In this document: in pieces, positions 25,437 to 36,900 of the stretch | Numbering within the stretch: position 1 is the first letter of the stretch | How the letters are laid out: each line of letters begins with the position of its first letter | Translations under genes and position numbers: made by a program | Assembly (NCBI GenBank): GCA_950295325.1 | Contig: OX485805.1 | Coordinates: 49,812,758 to 49,876,757 of the forward strand | Direction: 5' to 3' | From: Polytrichum commune | Lineage: Eukaryota; Streptophyta; Polytrichopsida; Polytrichales; Polytrichaceae | DNA length: 64,000 bases | The notes under the pieces: generated by a model | Seen by the model: only the letters and a program-made list of their open reading frames with translations | Database searches by the model: none | What the model was told of the DNA's origin: nothing

Positions 25437-26411
25437 CTATGGGGAGTTGTTTGTTGTCTAGTTTCCTTTTATTTAATATCATGTATGTGAGTTATTTAAT
25501 GGAAATTTTGTGTAATTATTACATGAGCGTTGTGATTTTATTTGTGGGTATTTTGAGTCGTTCTATTTCTTTTATTGATTGTTCATGGATGGCTCCTCTA
25601 ACGCCGGCTATGATAGTGATGAGGGGGTTGACTTGCTATCCTGATGTTCTAAGTGCTTATACGAGTGGATTGTATTTAGCGGTCTTTTCGCCGTGGGCAG
25701 TCTTGGGAAAATTATCGTGGCAGCAGGTGAATTCTATGAATTGTATGACGTTTGGTGGGGCCGGTGTTGGGGGGGGGGGGGCTATCAATGGGGGCGCCTA
25801 GTACACATCAAATTTCCGGTTTGAGTTTGGCTAAGCATGTACATGGAAGAATGGGGTATGTGCATTGGAGTAGCCACTGTGGGACTCTGATGTCTTGAGG
25901 TCTAGAGTTTTGGTTTCCTGCGTTGATGAGTGTATAGTATCTCGTGTGATTAATTTGATTGTAGTGTGTATTCTATTTGGTGCACTGCTTTATTATGGCG
26001 TGCTATACGTAGTCCTTTTATGTGGGGGTTTGAGCATGTAGAGAGTAAGTGTGGCCATGTGTCTATGGCATTAGTGGGGCATAGTTTGCAATTTGGGTTT
26101 GGGTGTAGAGTGGGCCAAAATATATTTTTGCGGTGGTTGCCCACGTATTGGGCATATCAAAATTTGATTGTTTTGTGTGATTTGGGCGTATGTGATTCCG
26201 GGTTTTTTTTCCAAAATTGGTTGGAGAGTTTATGGTTGATTTGGTCATTGGATGTCCATTTGTCTATACATGTGAATTTGGATTCACCTAGTCTTAATTT
26301 TTCATTCCTGTGTTCTTTGTTGATGTATGCTTGTAAGTTGCGTATAGCGCCTACATGTGTGCCGGTTGGGATCATGTTGAGCCAGCATGGTATGGTGTGA
26401 GTTGTGTGCAT
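25437..26411 (-). mobile_element. Degenerate LINE-like retrotransposon 3' region (RT C-terminus and downstream domain)
   Basis: Minus-strand frames, broken by frameshifts and stops, read in order: YVGNHRKNIFWPTLHPNP, a CCHC-like knuckle CKLCPTNAIDTWPHLLSTC, LRIARHNKAVHQ, TLINAGNQNSRPQDIRVPQW, AKLKPEI, VIQFIEFTCCHDNF, KYNPLV, VNPLITIIAGVRGAIHE and LNKRKLDNKQLP. The knuckle followed by RHNKAV is characteristic of the end of non-LTR reverse transcriptase proteins. The KPE...IEFT residues could be a degenerate PD-(D/E)xK-type endonuclease. A G13 run lies inside it (25769-25781). Confidence 0.65.
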
Positions 26412-26889
26412 CCGGGGTGTGTTGGTGGGTTTGTTCAGAAGGGATCCGTTGTTTGCTAGTTGCTCAATGGTTTCGTTACCTATTATGCCAATGTGTGCTT
26501 TGACTTTTTGAATTTATTACTTGGGAAAATTAAATGCTGAAGAATCGAGCAATATCAGGATGTGCCACGAGTCCGTGACCATATTCTACTTAATTACGCG
26601 TCGAATGCTCCCGTAACCCTAGAATGCTCCCGTAACCCTAGAATGAGAGAAGGTGAGTGCAAATCATAAAGACGCCAACATCCAATAAGTGGGAGTTATT
26701 ATTCCACGGATGCCATTGACGACGCTAAAGTATCTTGGATTGGGTGATTGTGTTTCTTCACGATTTTAGCTCCAATTGATGAGATTGACGATCGATCACG
26801 TTTTCGTATCAGCATTTACAATTGTCAGTCATCCAAAGAGGATTGTAACTGTGCAACTCTTCTTATCACGACATGTAACCAGAAAGGTG
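26412..26889. other. Gene-free gap between the LINE remnant and the CFAP57 5' flank repeats
   Basis: No gene seen. A 20-base direct repeat containing GAATGCTCCCGTAACCCTA occurs twice at 26603-26641. Confidence 0.5.
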
Positions 26890-27935
26890 TATCTAATTTC
26901 TATGCAAGATTTTAGGGTTGGAAAGCATGGCAGGAGGGTGATCCCGGAGAATGAAAAAGTGATCCAGATTCAAAAGAAATTCCTGTTGAAGGCGTACTAC
27001 ACTGTGCTCGCATGACATTATTACTCAGTTCGTAGTCTTTCCCCGAAATCAAGGTCGAATTGTCCTCGAAACAAAGTGCTTAGATGTTGCCCTGTTCATT
27101 ATTTTCGGGTTTACGAGAGAAGGTTTAACCCATTGTAGAAAGGGAAAGGGCTTGCGGTGGTTGACTCTTGTTTATTGGGAAGGTGAGGAGGGTGCCTTCA
27201 TCACTAGCAAATCGCATGACCTGACCTCAAAGTGCATCGTCAACTTCTTGGATTCGAAGTTTGAGCTAATTGTTTACTTCTGTATCAAATTTTAAAGGTG
27301 CTCGCGTCTCTCATGCCCGCATGGGAGGAGCTTATGGACGAAGAGGCGCTTTATTTATGCTTGCTACCTCAGGGTGCCAGCGTCGTTTGTATTTGTGTGG
27401 ATTGGACACAGATTTCAGGGCTCGGGATGCATGGCAGACGGGTGATCTCAAAATAGTGATCCACATAGAAGAGTTTTGTGAAGGCCCACATGCGACAATG
27501 GATTGCTTGAAGTTGAACTGACTATGTTTCCCGTCATGGCGCTCGCGTCGTTGATTCTCGCATGACAATATCCTGCGGGAAGAGCGTCTTCATTTACACT
27601 TGCGTCCTCAGGAAGCCGGCATTTACATCTGCGTGCTTTGCAGACAGATTTTAGGGCTCGGGAAGCATGACCGACGAGTGATCTCAGAATAGCGATCCAC
27701 GTCGAGGAATTCTGTAGCGCCCCTACCAAAATGCACACTGGAGTAGTTTGGATTTGATCAACTGAATTGACGATTTTTTCTTTCCCTGCCAGCAAAATAG
27801 TGATCCACATCGAGGAATTCTGTCTGCAAAGGCCTACAACATGCACAATGGATTGCTTGGATTTTGATGCACTGGACCGAATTGAATTTTAATTTGTTCT
27901 CCCTCCCAGCATGGCGCTCGCATCTCTGATTCCCC
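26890..27935 (+). repeat. Diverged tandem duplication of the CFAP57 5' flank
   Basis: A unit of about 240 bases recurs. GCTCGCGTCTC-like sequence starts at 27300, 27541 and, within the true start codon region, 27915. The core GTGATCCACATMGAG-like motif recurs near 27456, 27690 and 27799, with an older copy near 26959. AGATTT(C/T)AGGGCTCGGGA recurs near 27410 and 27646. The copies at 27536 and 27911 both contain ATGGCGCTCGC, so one is a decoy start that soon runs out of frame. A pyrimidine-rich stretch ending CTCCCAG sits one base before the real ATG and resembles a 3' splice site, so a leader intron is possible. Confidence 0.75.
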
Positions 27936-30900
27936 ACCACATTTTCGGGCTGAAAGTGAGCCTACGAGATGCGGTGTATTTTGTGGACGACACCACCGTG
28001 ATGTACCCGGCCGGCCACAACCTCGTGTTTTGGAGCACGGATCAGAAATCACAGAAAATCATCTCCGGAACTCCGGATGCCGACGGGATCTCAGCGATCG
28101 CGTTGACGCCCAACCGGAAGCAAGTCGCGGTCGCGGAGCATATGTTTTTGTACGAGAAAGTGCACCGAGGATCCAGCAGCGACTCCATCAAGTTCCCACT
28201 CGCAGGAGGTGAGTAAAGAACACCATGGATATTCAGATTTGTTTTCTCGAAAGATACACGAGGCATGCAATTACGAGAGTGTGAGAGATGATTAGCAGAT
28301 CCATCCAAATCGTGCCCGAAGCCACTCTCCTCATACTTTTCGGAGCTCGTATGCATAGTATCCTATTCATCGTCAAAGTGAAACTTGTCTGTGTTATTCA
28401 ATGCTCATACAGGTCCCCTCTCAATCATGTTTGACTGTTGAGCCTTAGGATGGTTAGTATATGTTGAGCACGTAGTCCAACCTTTTTTTAAGCACATGTT
28501 TTTTTGGTGTCCATTCTTAGATCCACCCTCGACTACATACCACTCAAATTTAATTATCGAGATTATTGTTATGTTAGACTTAGGCACATCTACCTCATGT
28601 AAGGAAATGCATCAACAGTCAATGGTGGTGCTCATCTTTGAAAGGAGGCAATATTCAAGGTGACTTTGTTGGGCAGTTTACCATCCAAGAACACATATGT
28701 GGAATTCCATAGAGTGGAATTCATTTCCCAGCACATATTGTTGAGGGTGCAGTGAAACCTGCCCCCCTATAGGTTTATTGTTGATTCATCATAAAGTAAC
28801 CTCAATAGACTAATTTGGGATTTCTAACTCCAACTAAGGTGTTAATTTGACGTAATGCCGAGGCTCTACATAGGAAATAACGTTTTCACCCTCCTGATTG
28901 GTAGGTGTTGTGAACGTGTACCCCGAAAAAAAAACATGGGGGAACAGAGGTTCCTTTAATTCCTATAAAACTTGGTTCAATATGACATATTTTGTAATAA
29001 TCCTCATCTCATCTAAGGCATGTGCCAACAACAATCGATGGTAGTGCTCATATTTAAGAGGTTGGAACATCCTTTGGCAAGAGGGAATAATCATCGCATA
29101 CAAGCATACCTCTCACCCATCCAAAAGAAAAATTGGACCCCCTATAGATTTGTGATCAATTCATCTCCAAAGACTTGGACTAAATTCGTTTGGGGTTTGA
29201 AACTAATTTTGGTGTCAAAACAACCCAAAAAAAGTAACCTTTGGATTGCATACTTTTTCCAGGGGTTTTATGTTGGATGAATGAGAGGTTCGCTTTATTA
29301 TGACAATTTCCTACGGCCATATTTTTTTCCATGAAAATTTATGGGCAATGTACTACCTAGGAAAACATGTGATAAAGTGGACAGAACACAGGGAACGGAG
29401 CTTTGAGCTTCCTCTTATTCTTGTACAACCTTGTTCGAGATGTCATATTTGTGTATAAATAGACCCTCTTGATCAACAATGAAGCAACGTTGGATTCACG
29501 TGAGTGGCAACATCCGTGTGTGTGTGTGTGTGTGTGTGTGTCCGGTCTCTATTTCTCACTTTAAACAAATGAAACCAAGTTGATGAATGTTTACGAAAAG
29601 AAGGTCGATGTGCTTTTGTGTTGAGTGTGTTGCTATGGTTAGTTTTTCCTCCAAGGCGTTGTAGCAAGTGATTTTATATTACTCGACCTACGAAGTTTGT
29701 TTTCTCCAGTAGAAACTAAACTTATCCATTCCAACCATCCGTTGCGCCCTGTCTATTGCAACTCATGGCAAGAAAGTGCATGAAAAAATCAGTTTGGTTG
29801 TCCGCCCAAGGTTTTTGATTGCGGTTTCTAGACAATTAGCAACCAAAAACCCTCTAGTCAAGGCCGACATGAGATTCTTTTTTATACATTTTCTTGTCAT
29901 GAGTCACAATGGACAAGTTGCAATGGATGGTTGTAAAGGACAAGTTTTCTTCTAGTGCTTCCAGGCCTAGTGGCGTTGACCCCCTCTCTCCCATTTACTT
30001 CAAATTTAGGCTTGAAATTGAATCAACTCGATTCTACATCTTATATTATCATCCTAGAATCAAAGTGCAACATAACGGAAATCATTCCGAGAGAAAGCAA
30101 GCATGCTCTCCCTACTTAATAATGTTTATGTGATAGATGGGAAGGCGGGAGACACGAAAACAATCTCCACAAACAAGGAGCCGTTCATAAGCATTTACGA
30201 CACATCGACCTTGAAGAAGCGGAAGGTGTTGCCGGGTATGGAAATCGGATCCCGTGAATATGTGGCAATTTGTTTCACATCCGACGCAAAGATGATTGCT
30301 GCACAAGGTGATCAATTCATTACACTCTTCCCCAACGATTTATGAACAATTGAGATGATGCAAACCAGAGGTTGGCGTGAATGAGAGACACTTCACTCTT
30401 GGACATGTAGTGAGTTCATATATGAACCCAACATGAGGGCATGTAGTGAGTTCATAATTCATAATGGGTGGTTCGAACATGCATCTCTCTCTCTCTCTCT
30501 CTAACCCAACATGAGGTTACAAAGTGCTTTTGAACGAGATTTTGACATAGGTAAGTGGGGAGTGACGGTCACGGGACCACTCCCGTCCATGAGCTTTCTA
30601 CCCCTTGAGTGGGAGACTTGCAAATCTTGAACAAATATTTTGGCTGCACAAAAAGGTAGAATCACCACACTTTGAGCGCACTTGAGACTCTTAACATGTT
30701 CAAATTATGACAATTTTTTAATTAATCTCAAAAACTCATAACGTGCTCGTGTTCATGAAATTTCAACATCAAGTAAATTAAAGATGATCAAATTCAAAGT
30801 AGCTATATAGCACCCCCAAGTGGACAATATTGAGCGTTGGCATTTGATCCCTCTCAACCAAGGGGACTCAAAAATGGAACTCGGCTTTTTGTGGGGTCCT

Positions 30901-33900
30901 TCCACACTTAACTTCTTGAGAGGCCTGATTGGGGCTTATGAATGACTCTTGGAAGGAAAATTCGTTCAAAAAGAAGGTGCTTGGAAGGTCACAACAAGTA
31001 TTGTTGTGTTGCTGATGAAATTTTCTTGTCAATGGCAATGATCCCATTGCAATATGAAAAGATGGTTGTTCACAAGAGATTTTGAGTCAAGAATGAACTA
31101 AGATTTCCCATTGTTGACACATTATCATATACAGTGATGTCATATTATTTTGACCGACTTTCTATGGAATTTTTTTTCTTACCTCCAAGTGTATATCTAA
31201 TCTTGATATAATCTTGAAAGTTTGAACTATAATATATATCAAGATATAATTTTCACTAAATATTGCTACTGTATTCTATGATCTCAAAATGATTAGAAAC
31301 AACTTTTCCTTTAGGTACAATAAAACTTTACATTTAAAAAGCTTACTTTTAAAAATGATCTAACGAAATCGCAATATGTTCCAAAAAGCTAACGGTCGGT
31401 TCACACATGTTCCAAGTCCTAATCCCCAAGTCACTTGAGGTCAATCCGTGCAATCTCAACCGTTGAGAGAGCATTGGGACTTACCATTTCACACAAGGTC
31501 CCAAGTCCCAAGTCCCAAGTCCCAACTATGACATAGACGCCTACATGACAACACTTTTTGGAGGTGAGGCTTGGGACTTGTGTTGCAAGTTGGGTCGAGC
31601 AAAAATCTAAACCCAGCTCTCAACCCCAAGTCCTGCAAACATTTTTCCATAAATTAATCAATATTTGCCTTTAATGATAAATAACCATATTTTAGTGGTA
31701 TTCTTGAAGCTCACAAGGTGAGACTTCGCCTCCATGCTGAGACTTGATTGCTAACATGAGTGGGACTTGGGTCCCCGTGTGAACCGGCTCTTAAAAATCC
31801 ATAGCAATGATCGGGGAGAACCGGCAGTTAGTTACAGATGAACCGGTTGAGTTTGAAAACTAACCGGTTGACGTTCGAGACTGCAGGAAAATTACCGATC
31901 ATTTGAGAGGAATCTAGAAAATATACCCCAAATTAGTAAAGGAAAACTGAAGAATGTCAACATGTAACCGGTTGGACTTGCAAACACTAGGATGATCTCA
32001 ACCGATTATGCCCAAAAATCTCCCCGATCACTGGTCCATAGCCACCTCCTTTGAGACCGAAATAAATGCAACTTTATTTGTTTTGTAAATTGGGTTTGGT
32101 GGGACATTGAAGGTGGAGGGCCGGATTGGATGCTCGTGTTGTGGAGTCTCGAGAAACAAAAAGCGGTGGCCACAGTCAAGGTCTCGTTTGCAGGAGGCGC
32201 GGCTTATCAGGTTTTTAAATGGTTATTATTATTATTATCATTATTAATTAGAAAATTAATTACATGACACCAATTTTTGGAAGTATATATATATTTGGAT
32301 TATTGAAAATAGTGTGTCGAAGCGTTGGTTTGAGGGCCACTTCACACCACGAGACTGAGAGCCCGTGACCATTACACTTCAAGCACTCTCATTGGTGGGA
32401 AAGGCGGAGCCGGTCCAAGTTTGCTTCACGCTATGCTTGAGGGACCAATGGAGTATGTGAATGCAAGATGGATGTTAAGTCTATATGGATTCCTACATGG
32501 CATCGAATGGATCATGTTTCATGCTTACTTGGATTATCTTCAAAAACTATATTTTGGAGGTAGGTCAAACACAAAATTGGGAGACCAAGGCACCCTGAAT
32601 GCTCACAACCGTTGGTTTATTCTATTTTATCATGTGTGAGGACTTAAACATGAGTAACATTTTCAGTCTCAAGCACCGACCCTCCCATTGGTACCTAAAC
32701 ATGAGGCAAGAATATATGTCCTTTAAAAGTGTCGCCTCCCGCCCTTGTGATCGGTTGCTTTTTAGTCTTAGCTATGAGGGCACGAGGAGCTCCATTAACA
32801 AAAACCGATGGTAAGATAGATGAGTAGTAAGGCATTTGGGGATGGGACAAAAACTATCCAGCATGTCATTGCTTGGTGGATAGAACCATGAACATGTGTG
32901 AAAGCTACTTAACTAAAACCTACTTGAAAATCTTTGGAGCAAGTTCTTGTAGGTGCATTGGGATGGCCAGATGCCTCCCCTATAACCGAGGGAGCTTTAC
33001 CCGGTTTTTAGGAAATACTTTGTCTTAGCTAAAGTCAGGTGGGAAGGGGGCATGAGTCTTAAATGGTTAGTTTTCTCTTAGCTATTTGCCATGATTCTCC
33101 ACTTGGATCTCAAAGTTCAAAGTTCTTTTGCAGTGTGTATGTTTGACAAATTTCATTTGAGATTCAACTTCAAATCCAAAGTGTCACGTGACGTTTTCAA
33201 AAACAAAAAATGAATGTCAACTAACATACATATTTTAATCTTAAATGTCACCTCAATCCTGGGTCTCACAATATTTGAGAAAAACTAATATTTTGAATAA
33301 TCAAAATACAATCTTGATTTGTGTCAAAAAAATTATCAATCTAGTGTAAGTATCCTTCGGTCTCGCATGTTTCTCCAAAAGTTGAAGATGATAGCCCAAT
33401 CCATTGCATCCACTTCAAGCCCACAAAGAGAGACCCGCATAAGAGCATCATGGGAATAACTAAAAAGATAAATAAAAATATCTATCACCTGGATCTCTGA
33501 AATGTAGAAAGCTCTACCTCTTTTTTTGAAGTGCATCAACCAATTGTTAGCCAATAAAAAGAAAAAAACTTCAACTTATTGTGCGTGTGGCTTTCTATTG
33601 CATTTTGTTTGAAAATCCTCTCTCACAAATAGCTAATGAGTATAATTTTCTGCCAAAGTTGCATAAGTTTAGGCCAATTTGTGAGTTTTTCCAAAATTGC
33701 TACCACATATGCGCCAAGCCTCAAATATCATTTTGTTCTCACACTCATGTCAAAGTGTTTTTGTAAAGTGTCAAGTTGAGACGCCTCATAATTAACCCAA
33801 TATTTAACCACTCAAACCATCGTGGAAATACATCCGCAAGAGACCAGGAACAAGGTCTTGTCGGCCTTGTACTTATCCTCCAACACCTCTCTGATCACTA

Positions 33901-36900
33901 TCTCAATTGTAGAGCCTTCCCGGTTACAAAGGAAATTACAAGAACAAGGCTGAACTTAAGTATGTAAGTGAGTGTAGGAAGTCCTCCTACTGTTATGGGC
34001 TATGTTTCTAGATACTTAAACTGCAGTTTATAGTACTGAAGTTGCATAGTAATACATGTCATTTCAATTTCTAGCATGTCAATTAACGTGTGTTTTTTCT
34101 TCTTCACAAGTCACAATACGTGACAACTTCTAAATTGTGTGTGTCAATTGACGTGCATTTTTTTATTGTGCGAGTTTTTGCGTGTCAAAAGTAAAAAACT
34201 TGCAAATTCTTTTTGTCAAACCTACAAAATGTTCTCTTGGATCCGCAAATGTGATGTGCAATTTTAGGCAAAAGTCTGTGGATTTTTTTGTTTATTTTTT
34301 AGTTCCCATGTTGCTTCTACTATGATATTTTATAGTCAAAAGTGTTGGAATCATAAAAGAACCAAGTATTTCCTTCCCAATTATGTTGATTATTGATTCT
34401 AGTAAGGCTTAACGTAACCGTTTTCCCGTCCTCTCTTCGTCTTTGAACTTGATTCGTGCTTGGGATTGGATCACATGTTTGTTATAGTGTAGGTGCTATG
34501 TTGCCCCGCGAACCCGGGCTTGATCACCATTGTGGGCGTCGGCTTTGCCAAAACGTTCAAAGCAACGGAGACGTCCTTAAGGCCCGTGTCGACGGGTGTC
34601 GGGAAACGAGATAATCAAGTGTTTTTGTGCCACACGTGGCTTAAGGACAACCGAGATAGTGACTCCGATAATGATGTAGCCGACAAAGACAACGTCCCAA
34701 AAGAGGGGACGTGCATTTATTCCTTGAACAATGGAGAGCTCCTATTTGTGGATGGTGGGGAGGTTTGTATTCTAACACGCCCAATACACACATTCACCAA
34801 CCCTTAATTGCTTGAGGAGACCTCTTTGGAGTGTTTTGTTGATCCACCTTGAATTCTACCTTGAAGATGATTTTGATAGTTTGCGTGTTTATGTCATAAG
34901 ATGAAGTTCCCAAAGTATGTAAATTGTTTAAATTCCATTCCACAAATCTATTGTTCATAACTTCAAACATTGATATGTTTATATATGGTACTTATGGGTT
35001 CTAGAGGTCTAAGATGTCAAATACACTACGTGGCATGTTTTTGTATCAAGTTTCGAGTTTATAACTAAATTTGACTTTTACCATGACATCTTTATAGGTG
35101 CATATCTTACATGTTTTTATGAACGTTCTGTGATTTTTTGATTATTTTTTGTGATTGTGATAATAATAATATGATCATTATTATGAAGTGTGTAAGTGTG
35201 TGTGTGTGTGTTTTTCTTTTTTCTTTTTTCTTACATTGATAAAAGTTGAAAGAGTTGAAAAAGTTGATCAATGATTATTTTGCTATCAAGAATCATAAGG
35301 GAAAACTCCTATCATAAATGAGTGGAGAAACGGACGGGGCAAAATATGGTCGATCATAACAAAAAGTAATGAAAAGAAAAATAAACATGGATGACTGTCA
35401 CACCGACGTGAATGTGAGCCCGTTGGTGCCATCATGTTCAAGAGTAGGGTTTACTACCTACCTTGCAGTAGGTGGGCTCTATTGATATGGATTACCAGCT
35501 AGAAATAGGCCCATGCAATAAAGGGTCAACCTCAAATCATTAGGTTTCTTAATTTTGTGCACTCAAGAACTTCATAACATTATTCAGATCCATAACAATC
35601 TTCTGTGGACTGACAATATCCACAGAATATTCCCGGATATTCCCCACATTCAAACAAAAATGTTGGGAACATCCGAGAATATTTTGCGAAATATTGTCAA
35701 TCCCACAGAACATTGATATGGATATGAATAATGTTATGTTATTTTAAAATCTTATTTGTGTTAAACTCTGCCATGATATCGATTTTATTAGTGAGGTTTT
35801 TGATAATATGAGCTTGCCATTGAAAGGTAATAGTAACATGCATCTGGAAAAACACTCTTCGTTTATGCTTGCTTAGTTTTGAAGCCAATGTATGTATATG
35901 TGTGTATATATATATAGTTTTTTACTTATAAAATTTCTAGATATCAATAATTTGATTATTGGAAATGATATTATATACAATGACATCTCTTTGAACCTTA
36001 TTTTGATGAAATATTAGGTTGTTACAACTATTCCTCCAAGCGAATCGCTTAAAGGTGTCACCGAAACCATTGTACAATATTCGAAAGGATTTCTATGTGG
36101 TGAGTCAAATGGCATTGTTTCCATTTATGAGAAACAAGAAGGAGGGGATTACAACTATAGACAGGTGCACATCACACCTTCATCTTCAACCTTAACTTGC
36201 ATTCTTAATTACTTAAATACTTCAAAATTGCTTGAATTGCAAAAGTAAACATCAAGCCTCATGTTTGGTGGTTGAGGCTCGTATTTGCCACCAAAGTGCC
36301 TTGGGTTTAGGTTGGGTTTACATTAGGGTCCGAGACCAAAGGAATTTCAAATACAAGAAATCCTACTAATTAATGAGAGTAGAATGTTGGACTCAAGGAG
36401 TTCACATTAGGATTCAAAACCAAAGAAAACTCCAAAATCGAGCAATTCTATTACCATAGGAATGAGGTGAGTTTGTCATTGGAGTGATGAAACGTTTTAT
36501 TTAGTTGGATGAAAGCATTTCACAAGGCTCAAATGGGAATTTCAAGAATTTCATATAAAGCTTGAAAAGGTAAATTTTCAAGAAAGCAATGCTCTCATAA
36601 CATTATTAAGATGCATAACAGTGTTCTAGGGGATTGATAGTATTCTATAGAATATTCCCATATTTGTCCCACATTCAGTTTGAAACAAAGAAAGACAACA
36701 TGACATTGCATTTGAATTGTTCTTCTATCAGAACTTTGGTTTTCTAAAAATCCATCCTCACGGCTCCACGATTTCACAAGTATCCATGTGTTTGATTTCT
36801 TAATCGATTATTGACAAACAAGGGTCAGTTCTATAGTATTTGAGAGTCTCGAAAAGTTCATAATAGGATTCAACGCCAAAATAACTAAAAATAATCCTAT

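Noticed and set aside
26603-26641. Possible telomere-like repeat (CCCTA motifs)
   Set aside because: Only two units of a 19-20 base direct repeat containing CCCTAG; not a telomeric array.
27448-27846. Minus-strand frames with repeated NSSMWITIL-like peptide
   Set aside because: The peptide repeat simply reflects the tandem DNA duplication before CFAP57; frames are interrupted and unrelated to a known protein.
30470-30483. GGTTCGAAC resembling a tRNA B box
   Set aside because: No A box, acceptor stem or cloverleaf can be built around it.
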